A stretch of DNA of 5,028 nucleotides from Thermohalobaculum sp035512995 (GTDB lineage Bacteria > Pseudomonadota > Alphaproteobacteria > Rhodobacterales > Rhodobacteraceae). Position numbers and translations under genes: made by a program. The stretch is from positions 1 to 5,028 of the forward strand of contig DATKCY010000108.1 in assembly GCA_035512995.1 (NCBI GenBank), in the 5' to 3' direction. This document shows, in pieces, positions 1 through 5,028 of this stretch. Below the pieces are notes generated by a model. It was not told where the DNA came from, did not search any database, and saw only the letters and a program-made list of their open reading frames with translations. Position 1 is the stretch's first letter, and each line of letters starts with the position of its first letter.

Positions 1-690
1 TCCGGAGTCTTCCTGCGACTCCGGCGCCGCCGACCGGTCCGCGGCGCTCGCCGGCTCCGGCTCCACGGGCGCCTCGACCCCCTCCACGGTGTCGGAAGAG
101 GGCTGCGATTCCCGAGACACCGCGCCGGCGGCATCGGCGACTTCGGTCTCGTCATCCGGGGATGCTCCGGGCACCATCGAAGGATCGGTCCTGCTCCCCT
201 CCGCCGTGCCGTCAGCGGCGGTCGCCGGATGGGGCGGCCCCTCCGCGAGCGGAGGCGTCGCGTCAGCCGCCTGCTCGGCGGTCGCCGCATGCAGCTGCCC
301 CGCCGCGTCGTCGGCGGGCGGCGCCTCCGTTTCGTGCGCGGCGAGGACCGCCGCGCGCAGGCCGGCAAGGGCTGCATCGGCATCCGGATCGGCGGTGGGG
401 ACGCGGGCCGCTGCGGCCGGCTCCTCCTGCGCCTCCGCTCCATCGCCGCGCTTGAGGACAAGCCCCGGCATCGCGGAGACATCGCCGCCGGCAAGCGCCG
501 CGATCTCGCCCTCGAGCCGGCGGAGCGTCTCGGCGTCGAACAGCGGACGCCCGGCATCGGGCATCGCCGACTGCACGTCTCGCAACTCCTGCAGGATGCG
601 CGTCAGCGGCAGGATCGGGTCGTCGAACCCCTGCAACGAGCAAGCGAACGGGCCGAGCCGGAGGTCGATCCGCTTCTCCCGCACCTCCAT
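1..690 (-). CDS. Uncharacterised acidic protein with N-terminal GFDDP motif (3' partial, runs off left edge)
   Basis: The frame is open from an ATG at 690-688 to the window edge, giving 230 codons with no stop, so the C-terminus is missing. Residues 1-75 look like a compact domain: a hydrophobic/basic start, then a GPFACSLQGFDDP segment (about 13-25), a helix-like stretch LPLTRILQELRD (27-38) and DAETLRRLEGEIAAL (52-66). Residues 82-230 are low-complexity, rich in Ala, Glu, Asp and Pro, and probably disordered. From memory, the first domain resembles the start of large acidic proteins common in Rhodobacterales (pattern G-x-F-x-C-x-L-x-GFDDP), which have no firm function and are sometimes labelled CheA-like; I see no CheA domains here. 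The codons are strongly G/C-ending in this frame, which favours it over the open frames on the opposite strand. A GAGGA lies 10 nt before the ATG, somewhat far. The gene is divergent from the thiamine diphosphokinase gene. No function is assigned. Confidence 0.8.
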   Translation of the reverse strand, partial: MEVREKRIDLRLGPFACSLQGFDDPILPLTRILQELRDVQSAMPDAGRPLFDAETLRRLEGEIAALAGGDVSAMPGLVLKRGDGAEAQEEPAAAARVPTADPDADAALAGLRAAVLAAHETEAPPADDAAGQLHAATAEQAADATPPLAEGPPHPATAADGTAEGSRTDPSMVPGASPDDETEVADAAGAVSRESQPSSDTVEGVEAPVEPEPASAADRSAAPESQEDSG

Positions 691-731
691 GATGTTCCCG
701 TCCTCAACGCCCCACCCGTGCGGGAGAGTCG

Positions 732-748
732 CCGATTTGCCGAATCGG
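732..748. repeat. Inverted repeat CCGATT-5-AATCGG in divergent intergenic region
   Basis: A perfect 6-bp inverted repeat (CCGATT at 732-737, AATCGG at 743-748) with a 5-nt spacer lies between the divergent acidic-protein gene and the thiamine diphosphokinase gene. It is relatively AT-rich for this DNA. Its right arm touches a minus-strand TTGACC (753-748) that could be a -35 element, although the matching -10 (730-725, GACTCT) is poor. It could be a regulator-binding site for the minus-strand gene or chance. No regulator is identified. Confidence 0.3.
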
Positions 749-786
749 GTCAACGCGCGGGCACTGCCCGGCCCGCTCCGCCGCCG

Positions 787-816
787 TTGACGGGCTGCGC
801 GCGAGTCGCGGATGCT
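787..816 (+). promoter_or_regulatory. Possible weak promoter for thiamine diphosphokinase
   Basis: TTGACG (787-792) is a good -35 match. After an 18-bp spacer comes GATGCT (811-816), which keeps only the A at position 2 and T at positions 3 and 6 of the -10 consensus. The start codon follows 6 nt after this hexamer, so transcription from it would begin at or next to the ATG. There is no Shine-Dalgarno sequence before this ATG, which is consistent with a leaderless message. The prediction rests on two short hexamers and is weak. Confidence 0.25.
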
Positions 817-822
817 GCCGCG

Positions 823-1518
823 ATGACACAGGACCTGCCGCTCCGCTTCGATCAGCCGGTGACGCTGGTCGGCGACGGCGCCTTCGACCGCGCGATGCTG
901 GAGGAGGCGCGGGAGCTGGGGCCCACCGTGATCGCCGCGGACGGCGCGGCCGACCGTCTGGCGGCGCTCGGCGTCCGGCCCGCCGTCGCGATCGGCGATC
1001 TCGACTCGATCGGGGCGGAGGGGCGGGCGGCGGCCGGGCGCGTCGTGAAGATCGACGAGCAGGACACGACCGACTTCGAGAAGTGCCTCCATGCCACCAG
1101 GGCGCCGCTCTACCTGGCCGTCGGGTTCACCGGCCGGCGGCTCGACCACACGCTCGCGGCGCTCCACGCGCTGCTCGCGCGGCCGGAGGCGCGCGTGGTG
1201 CTGGTCGGCGAGGCGGAGGCGATGGCGATGGCGCCGCCGCGGGTGACGCTCCGGCTGGACCTGACGCCGAGGGCGCGTGTCTCGGTCTTCCCGCTCCGGC
1301 CCGTGACCGGCCGCTCGATCGGCCTCCGCTGGCCGCTCGACGGGATCGCGCTCGCGCCGGGCGTCGCGATCGCCACGTCCAACGAGGCATCGGACGGCGC
1401 CGTCGAGTTGAGATTCGACGGTCCAGGCGCTCTGGTCATGCTCGAGCGCGCCTGGCTCGAGACGCTGGCCGAGGTCATCGGCGCCGTGCCCCCCGGCGCG
1501 ACGGCCGACCGCGCCTGA
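823..1518 (+). CDS. thiN: Thiamine diphosphokinase (thiamine pyrophosphokinase)
   Basis: This 231-residue cytoplasmic enzyme transfers pyrophosphate from ATP to thiamine, giving thiamine diphosphate and AMP (EC 2.7.6.2), a salvage route that skips thiamine monophosphate. Family motifs appear in order: ADGAADRL (39-46), the metal/ATP-binding IGDLDSI (57-63), the DEQDTTDFEKCL block (78-89), GFTGRRLDHTL (101-111; relatives usually read G-x-x-G-G/A-R-x-D-H), and the thiamine-site TSNE (185-188) in the C-terminal beta domain. The length matches bacterial family members (about 210-240). I chose the ATG at 823 because it gives VTLVGDGAF near the N-terminus as in relatives; the frame stays open upstream, but that stretch is antisense to the neighbouring gene. 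No Shine-Dalgarno or TPP riboswitch is visible. The gene is divergent from the acidic-protein gene, and the ligase gene follows after 89 nt on the same strand, so read-through is possible. Confidence 0.93.
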   Translation: MTQDLPLRFDQPVTLVGDGAFDRAMLEEARELGPTVIAADGAADRLAALGVRPAVAIGDLDSIGAEGRAAAGRVVKIDEQDTTDFEKCLHATRAPLYLAVGFTGRRLDHTLAALHALLARPEARVVLVGEAEAMAMAPPRVTLRLDLTPRARVSVFPLRPVTGRSIGLRWPLDGIALAPGVAIATSNEASDGAVELRFDGPGALVMLERAWLETLAEVIGAVPPGATADRA

Positions 1519-1538
1519 GCGCGCGCTCCGCCCATTTA

Positions 1539-1555
1539 CGCTCCTCTCGGGAGCG
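1539..1555 (+). terminator. Small hairpin after thiamine diphosphokinase (possible weak terminator or attenuator)
   Basis: CGCTCC (1539-1544) pairs with GGAGCG (1550-1555) around a 5-nt loop. An upstream copy, GCGCTCC (1523-1529), could instead pair with GGAGCGC (1550-1556), so two alternative folds compete. No U-tract follows, so strong intrinsic termination is unlikely. It lies between the thiamine diphosphokinase stop and the ligase gene. Hairpins of this size arise easily by chance in DNA this GC-rich. Confidence 0.25.
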
Positions 1556-1596
1556 CACTCGAGTGGCGCCGCGGGTCATCCCGGCCGGGCGGAAGG

Positions 1597-1602
1597 GGGG
1601 AG
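1597..1602 (+). promoter_or_regulatory. Ribosome binding site of the glutamine-synthetase-like ligase
   Basis: GGGGAG, the end of a purine-only run (1591-1604), lies 5 nt before the ATG at 1608. This fixes the start, because the same frame is open far upstream, where it would overlap the thiamine diphosphokinase gene. Confidence 0.7.
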
Positions 1603-1607
1603 AATCC

Positions 1608-2969
1608 ATGAAGCGACCGACCACGGCGGAGGAGGCGATCGCCTTCGTCCGCGAGCGCGAGGCGCCGTTCCTGAAGCTTGGCCTCTTCGACGTCGACGGC
1701 GTCATGCGCGGCAAGTACGTGTCGGTCGAGAAGTTCGCCTCGTCCGCCGAGAAGGGTCTCGGCTTCTGCGACGTCGTGCTCGGCTGGGACTCGAACGACC
1801 AACTCTACGACAACGTCCAGGTGACGGGCTGGCACACGAGCTATCCGGATGCCGAGGTGAGGGTTCTGCCCGGGACGGCGCGGCTGATCCCGTTCGAGGA
1901 CGACCTGCCGCTGTTCCTGATGGAGTTCGCGGGCAGGTGGGAGGACGTCTGCCCGCGCGCAGCACTCCGTCGCATGATCGCGAAGGCGGACGCGATGGGC
2001 TACGCCGTCAGCGCCGCGGCCGAGTTCGAGTTCTTCCTGTTCGAGGAGACCCCGCACAGCGTCCGCGAGAAGAATTACCGCGATCTCGACAGTATCACGC
2101 CGGGCTTCTTCGGCTACTCCGTGCTCAGGAGCAGCGTGGAGGCCGAGTTCTACCACGAGCTGCTCGAGCTCGCCCGGGCGATGGAGTTCCCGCTCGAGGG
2201 GCTGCACACCGAGACCGGGCCGGGTGTGCTCGAGGCCGCCATCGCGGTCACGGACGCGCTGGAGGCGGCGGACCGGGCGGCGCTCTTCAAGACCTTCGTC
2301 AAGGCGCTCTGCCAGCGCCGCGGCTGGATGGCGACCTTCATGGCGAAGTGGTCGCCGGACTGGCCGGGGCAGTCGGGCCATTTGCACCTGTCGCTCGAGG
2401 GCAAGGACGGCCGGGCGGCGTTCCGCGACGAGGGCAAGCCCGACACGATCTCGGACGAGATGCGCTGGTTCATCGGCGGTCAGCAGAAGCTGATGCCCGA
2501 GCTGCTCGCGATGGTGGCGCCCACGGTCAACAGCTACACGCGGCTGATCCCGGGCTTCTGGGCGCCGACCGCCGCGACCTGGGGGGTCGAGAACCGCACC
2601 TGCGCGCTCCGCGCCATCCCGGGCTCGGACAAATCGCAGCGGGTCGAGTACCGGATCTCGGCCGCGGACATTAATCCCTACATCGCGCTTGCCGCGGCGC
2701 TCGGCTCCGGGCTCTGGGGCATCGAGAACCGGGTCGAGCCGGAGGCGGCGGTCGAGGGTTCGGCCTACGACCGCGAGCACGGCGAGGCGCTTCAGCTTCC
2801 CCGCACGCTGATGGAGGCGGCGACGCGGCTGCGGCGCTCGGAGGCGGCGCGCGCGCTCTTCGGCGACGCCTTCGTCGAGCACTATGCGGCGACGCGGGAG
2901 TGGGAGGAGCGCGAGTTCCGCAAGCACATCACCGACTGGGAGATGGCGCGCTACTTCGAGATCGTCTGA
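1608..2969 (+). CDS. Glutamine-synthetase-superfamily ligase, probable gamma-glutamyl-amine synthetase
   Basis: The 453-residue protein has the glutamine synthetase fold: an N-terminal beta-grasp region (about 20-110, FDVDGVMRGKY at 27-37) and a C-terminal catalytic barrel. Residues matching those of enteric glutamine synthetase are present: metal-binding ExE (E139, E141 in AEFEFF), E202 and E209 (TETGPGVLE), H258 (SGHLHLSL), glutamate/phosphate-site R312 (NSYTRLIPG), R330 and R335 (ENRTCALRA), and E347/R349 (RVEYRI). The DGSS motif that shapes the ammonium site in GlnA is absent; the corresponding stretch reads FCDVVLGWDSND (53-64). That points to the family branch that joins glutamate to organic amines (PuuA, IpuC, GlnT-like) rather than ammonia; this is inference, and the amine is unknown. 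The C-terminus ends REFRKHITDWEMARYFEIV, as in that branch. The ATG at 1608 has a strong Shine-Dalgarno. The gene is followed after 33 nt by an alcohol dehydrogenase gene, probably co-transcribed. Superfamily membership is near certain; the substrate is not. Confidence 0.92.
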   Translation: MKRPTTAEEAIAFVREREAPFLKLGLFDVDGVMRGKYVSVEKFASSAEKGLGFCDVVLGWDSNDQLYDNVQVTGWHTSYPDAEVRVLPGTARLIPFEDDLPLFLMEFAGRWEDVCPRAALRRMIAKADAMGYAVSAAAEFEFFLFEETPHSVREKNYRDLDSITPGFFGYSVLRSSVEAEFYHELLELARAMEFPLEGLHTETGPGVLEAAIAVTDALEAADRAALFKTFVKALCQRRGWMATFMAKWSPDWPGQSGHLHLSLEGKDGRAAFRDEGKPDTISDEMRWFIGGQQKLMPELLAMVAPTVNSYTRLIPGFWAPTAATWGVENRTCALRAIPGSDKSQRVEYRISAADINPYIALAAALGSGLWGIENRVEPEAAVEGSAYDREHGEALQLPRTLMEAATRLRRSEAARALFGDAFVEHYAATREWEEREFRKHITDWEMARYFEIV

Positions 2970-2990
2970 CCGGCCGAAGAACCGGCGCAA

Positions 2991-2995
2991 GGGAG
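2991..2995 (+). promoter_or_regulatory. Ribosome binding site of the iron-type alcohol dehydrogenase
   Basis: GGGAG within AAGGGAGAAAG lies 7 nt before the ATG at 3003, in the 33-nt gap after the ligase stop codon. It supports the ATG at 3003 and independent translation initiation within a shared transcript. Confidence 0.75.
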
Positions 2996-3002
2996 AAAGA
3001 CA

Positions 3003-4163
3003 ATGCAGGCTGCGAACTGGTCCTATCCGACGGAGGTGCGCTTCGGGCCGGGGCGGCTCGCGGAGCTGGCCGAGGCCTGCCGCGCCACGGGCATCCTGCG
3101 GCCGCTGCTCGTCACGGATCCCGGCGTCGTCGAGCTCGACATCTGCGCCAGCGCCATGGCCGTGCTGCGGGACGGCGGGCTCGAGCCCGCGGTCTTCGCA
3201 GAGGTCCGGCCGAACCCGGTCGAGGCGAACGTCACGGCCGGGGTCGCTGCGGTGAGGCAAGGCGGGCACGACGGCGTCGTCGTCTTCGGCGGCGGCTCGG
3301 CCATGGATGTCGGGAAGTCGGTCGCGCTGATGGTCGGGCAGAGCCGGCCGATCTGGGACTTCGAAGACGTCGGCGATTGGTGGACGCGGGCCGACGCCGA
3401 CGCGATTCTGCCCGTGGTCGCGGTGCCGACGACGTCGGGCACGGGCTCGGAGACCGGCCGCGCCGGCGTCATCACCAACACCGAGACGCACGTCAAGAAG
3501 GTGATCTTCCACCCGCGGATGCTGCCGAAGGTGGTGATTCTCGATCCGGAGCTGACGGTCGGCCTGCCACCGGCGCTCACGGCGGGGACGGGAATGGACG
3601 CCTTCGCGCACTGCCTCGAGGCCTATTGCGCGCCGAGCTTCCACCCGATGAGCGAGGGTATCGCGGTCGAGGGGCTCAGGCTCGTCGCCCGGGCGCTGCC
3701 GCGGGCTCACGCGCAGGGGTCCGACATCGAGGCCCGCGGCATGATGATGGCGGCGGCGGCGATGGGCTCGGTCGCGTTCCAGAAGGGCCTTGGCGCGATC
3801 CACGCGCTCAGCCATCCGCTCGGCGCCCTCTACGACGCTCCGCACGGGCTGACGAATGCCGTGGTCATGCCTTACGCGCTCGCCTGGAACCGCGAGGCGA
3901 TCGAGCCGAAGATCGCGCGCCTCGCGGCGTGGCTCGAGCTCGAGCAGCCGGACTTCGGCGGCTTCCTTGCATGGGTGCTCGACATGCGCGCACGCCTCGG
4001 CGTGCCGCATGACCTGACTGGGCTCGGCGTCACCGACGACACGCGCTTCGAGGAGCTGACCGAGAAGGCGCTGGTCGATCCGACCGCCGGCGGCAATCCG
4101 CGGCCGCTGACCCGCGAAGGGGTGCTCGAGATGTACGCGGCGGCGCTGGCGGGCCGGGTATAG
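3003..4163 (+). CDS. Iron-containing (group III) alcohol dehydrogenase
   Basis: This is a 386-residue NAD(P)-dependent alcohol dehydrogenase of the Fe-ADH family (FucO, AdhB, 1,3-propanediol dehydrogenase relatives; usual length about 380-390), expected in the cytoplasm. The N-terminal Rossmann-like domain contains FGPGRLAEL (14-22), the nucleotide-binding GGGSAMDVGKS (96-106) and PTTSGTGSE (142-150). The C-terminal helical domain supplies all four metal ligands: D199 and H203 (GMDAFAHCLEAY), H267 (GAIHALSHPLG) and H281 (DAPHGLTNAV). Their spacing, D-x3-H and H-x13-H, equals that of FucO. The PTAGGNPRPLT tail (360-370) is also typical. Nothing is missing, so the enzyme should be active; the metal may be iron or zinc. 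It follows the ligase gene by 33 nt with its own ribosome binding site. That suggests it oxidises or reduces an intermediate of the same pathway, for instance the hydroxyl of a gamma-glutamylated amino alcohol. Sequence alone does not reveal the substrate in this broad family. Confidence 0.95.
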   Translation: MQAANWSYPTEVRFGPGRLAELAEACRATGILRPLLVTDPGVVELDICASAMAVLRDGGLEPAVFAEVRPNPVEANVTAGVAAVRQGGHDGVVVFGGGSAMDVGKSVALMVGQSRPIWDFEDVGDWWTRADADAILPVVAVPTTSGTGSETGRAGVITNTETHVKKVIFHPRMLPKVVILDPELTVGLPPALTAGTGMDAFAHCLEAYCAPSFHPMSEGIAVEGLRLVARALPRAHAQGSDIEARGMMMAAAAMGSVAFQKGLGAIHALSHPLGALYDAPHGLTNAVVMPYALAWNREAIEPKIARLAAWLELEQPDFGGFLAWVLDMRARLGVPHDLTGLGVTDDTRFEELTEKALVDPTAGGNPRPLTREGVLEMYAAALAGRV

Positions 4164-4181
4164 GGTCCGGGCTTCTGCGCG

Positions 4182-4208
4182 CCGCGCGTGTGCGGGGCGC
4201 GGTTAATT
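4182..4208 (+). terminator. Possible terminator of the ligase/dehydrogenase operon
   Basis: CCGCGC (4182-4187) pairs with GCGCGG (4197-4202) around a 9-nt loop and is followed by TTAATT (4203-4208), the most AT-rich spot nearby. It begins 19 nt after the dehydrogenase stop. The 6-bp GC-only stem with a short broken T run fits a modest intrinsic terminator. Confidence 0.45.
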
Positions 4209-4219
4209 CGATCTCCGAA

Positions 4220-4238
4220 GGTGCGTGAAAGGCGCACC
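4220..4238. terminator. Hairpin between convergent genes (possible bidirectional terminator)
   Basis: GGTGCG (4220-4225) pairs with CGCACC (4233-4238) around a 7-nt loop. It lies between the plus-strand dehydrogenase and the minus-strand secreted-protein gene, about 20 nt beyond the latter's stop codon. On the minus strand it is followed only by TTCGG, so a U-tract is lacking. Its position between convergent genes supports a role in termination or mRNA 3'-end protection. Confidence 0.4.
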
Positions 4239-4258
4239 CCCACGGCGCGGCGAGCCGA

Positions 4259-4537
4259 TCAGACGCTCGGGCAGCCCTCGGCCTCGGGACGCCAGGCGGG
4301 GTTGTTGACGCTCCAGGCGCAGCGGGCGAGGACGCGGCGGCTGCCGATCCTCAGGCAGGCGGTCTCGCCCATCTCGACCCGCTGGCCGTCGCTGTCGGTG
4401 CAGTAGCAGTCGGGGTAGCTGAACCCCTCCTTCGGCGGCGGCGGGTCGTAGTTCGGGTTGCCCGGCGGCACGTGGGCGCCCCCGGCCATCGCGAGCGACG
4501 CGGACAGCGCGAATGCGAGTGCAACGGAGGCCTTCAT
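4259..4537 (-). CDS. Small secreted cysteine-containing protein of unknown function
   Basis: This 92-residue protein has a clear Sec signal peptide: MKAS, a hydrophobic core VALAFALSASLAMA (about 5-18) and a likely signal peptidase I cut after AMA (18/19). The mature part begins with a Gly/Pro-rich linker (19-38), followed by a compact domain SYPDCYCTDSDGQRVEMGE (40-58), then TACLRIGSRRVLARCAWSVNNPAWR. Cysteines are at 44, 46, 61, 73 and 89, so at least two periplasmic disulfides are plausible. From memory, the YPDCYCT...C...ARC...NNP pattern matches small hypothetical periplasmic proteins common in Rhodobacterales; I know no function. The ATG at 4537 is the only good start, because it places the signal peptide at the very N-terminus; no Shine-Dalgarno precedes it. 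The gene is convergent with the dehydrogenase gene and divergent from prfA. Upstream codons in this frame overlap prfA and are not credible. Confidence 0.85.
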   Translation of the reverse strand: MKASVALAFALSASLAMAGGAHVPPGNPNYDPPPPKEGFSYPDCYCTDSDGQRVEMGETACLRIGSRRVLARCAWSVNNPAWRPEAEGCPSV

Positions 4538-4544
4538 GGCCGGC

Positions 4545-4573
4545 AGTCTACCATGGCGCCGGCCTTCCGGCAC
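4545..4573 (-). promoter_or_regulatory. Possible promoter of the small secreted protein gene
   Basis: On the minus strand, TAGACT (4550-4545) matches four of six -10 positions. A poor -35, GTGCCG (4573-4568), lies 17 bp upstream. The ATG at 4537 starts 7 nt after the -10 hexamer, so the transcript would have essentially no leader, in keeping with the missing Shine-Dalgarno. This is a weak pattern-based call. Confidence 0.25.
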
Positions 4574-4617
4574 GCGCCCATCTTGACCTTCGACCGCGCG
4601 CGGCGCCGGTGAGCGCG

Positions 4618-5028
4618 ATGGTGCCCGAGGACCGACTGCAGGAGATTCTCGACCGCTTCGGCTATCTCGAGGCGCGGATGGGGGGTGCGACCGATCCGGC
4701 CGAGCTCGCCGCGCTCGGGCGCGACTATGCCGGCCTGCGCGAAGTCGTCGCGACGGCGCGGGAGTGGCGGAAGACGCGAGATGAGCTCGCCTCGGCCCGT
4801 GCCATGCTCGACGACCCCGAGATGGCGGCGCTGGCGCGGGACGAAGTCGCGGCGCTCGAGGCCCGGCTGCCCGGGCTCGAGGAGGCACTGCGGCTCGCCC
4901 TCCTGCCAAAGGACTGGGCCGACGACCGGCCGGCGATCGTCGAGATCCGTCCCGGCACCGGCGGCGACGAGGCGGCGCTGTTCGCGGGCGATCTCTTCCG
5001 CATGTATCAGCGCTACGCCGAACGCCAG
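4618..5028 (+). CDS. prfA: Peptide chain release factor 1, N-terminal part (runs off right edge)
   Basis: The first 137 codons of RF1 are present, out of a usual 350-360. RF1 reads UAA and UAG stop codons in the ribosomal A site and triggers peptide release. Visible here are the N-terminal helical domain (MVPEDRLQEILDRFGYLEAR, 1-20; coiled helices to about 95), the conserved LLPKD (95-99) and the family signature VEIRPGTGGDEAALFAGDLF (108-127), which opens domain 2. The stop-codon-reading PxT motif and the catalytic GGQ lie beyond the window. The domain is specific enough to exclude RF2, whose N-terminus differs. GGTGAG lies 4 nt before the ATG at 4618, rather close. An in-frame GTG at 4609 would add three residues but has no Shine-Dalgarno; relatives beginning MVP support the ATG. 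In related genomes the next gene is commonly prmC, the methyltransferase that modifies the GGQ glutamine. Confidence 0.95.
   Translation, partial: MVPEDRLQEILDRFGYLEARMGGATDPAELAALGRDYAGLREVVATAREWRKTRDELASARAMLDDPEMAALARDEVAALEARLPGLEEALRLALLPKDWADDRPAIVEIRPGTGGDEAALFAGDLFRMYQRYAERQ

Noticed and set aside
89..790. A 233-codon Ser/Ala-rich open frame on the plus strand
   Set aside because: It is antisense to the acidic-protein gene, whose frame has the expected G/C-ending codons and a recognisable N-terminal motif. The Ser/Ala/Arg-rich translation is typical of a shadow frame.
229..822. Upstream in-frame extension of the thiamine diphosphokinase frame
   Set aside because: It overlaps the minus-strand acidic-protein gene over most of its length, adds an Arg-rich sequence without family resemblance, and the enzyme is already full length from 823.
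691..822. A TPP riboswitch before the thiamine diphosphokinase gene
   Set aside because: I find no THI-box consensus (CUGAGA, ACCUGA or similar conserved cores) in this 132-nt gap.
1083..1607. Upstream in-frame extension of the ligase gene
   Set aside because: It overlaps the thiamine diphosphokinase gene in another frame and has Arg/Ala-rich content. The ATG at 1608 has a strong ribosome binding site and gives a normal-length protein.
1536..4010. An 824-codon open frame on the minus strand, antisense to the ligase and dehydrogenase genes
   Set aside because: It lies opposite two unmistakable enzyme genes. Its translation is Arg/Asp/Glu/His/Leu-rich with no recognisable domain. Long antisense frames are expected in GC-rich coding DNA because stop codons are rare there.
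4583..4611. TTGACC (4583-4588) as the -35 of a prfA promoter
   Set aside because: The region 17 bp downstream is purely G/C around 4606-4611, with no -10 resemblance.
4538..4909. Upstream in-frame extension of the small secreted protein
   Set aside because: It runs antisense into prfA, is Arg/Pro-rich, and would bury the signal peptide in the middle of the protein.

Overview
The window is very GC-rich double-stranded bacterial DNA (G+C is high by eye; not computed). Codon third positions are almost all G or C, and the genes are tightly packed. The peptide chain release factor 1 start, the acidic protein with a GFDDP motif and the small Cys-rich secreted protein all resemble, from memory, proteins of Rhodobacterales or related Alphaproteobacteria. 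I therefore place the source as a high-GC alphaproteobacterium, probably Rhodobacterales-like. This is inference from protein resemblance, not a database search.

Layout from left to right. (1) Positions 1-690, minus strand: the N-terminal 230 codons of an uncharacterised acidic, low-complexity protein that runs off the left edge. (2) Positions 691-822: a divergent intergenic region with a 6+5+6 inverted repeat. (3) Positions 823-1518, plus: thiamine diphosphokinase. (4) Positions 1519-1607: a short gap with a small hairpin. (5) Positions 1608-2969, plus: a glutamine-synthetase-superfamily ligase. (6) Positions 3003-4163, plus: an iron-type alcohol dehydrogenase, 33 nt behind the ligase and with its own Shine-Dalgarno (SD) site. 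(7) Positions 4164-4258: a gap between convergent genes with two hairpins. (8) Positions 4259-4537, minus: a small secreted cysteine-containing protein. (9) Positions 4618-5028, plus: the N-terminal part of prfA (RF1), which runs off the right edge.

How the genes work together. The ligase and the dehydrogenase look like a two-gene operon. The ligase keeps the glutamate/ATP/metal residues of glutamine synthetases but lacks the Asp-Gly-Ser-Ser ammonium-site motif. It is therefore more likely to glutamylate an organic amine than ammonia. The adjacent alcohol dehydrogenase would fit an amino-alcohol substrate such as an ethanolamine-like compound: gamma-glutamylation, then oxidation of the alcohol. 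That is a hypothesis; the later steps (aldehyde dehydrogenase, gamma-glutamyl hydrolase) are not in this window. The thiamine diphosphokinase and RF1 are housekeeping genes with no visible functional link to the pair.

I found no mobile elements, CRISPR arrays, tRNA or rRNA genes, or riboswitch (including no recognisable TPP riboswitch before the thiamine gene). Apart from the ligase/dehydrogenase pair and two uncharacterised proteins, this is an ordinary chromosomal region, and I see no clear evidence of a new multi-gene system.
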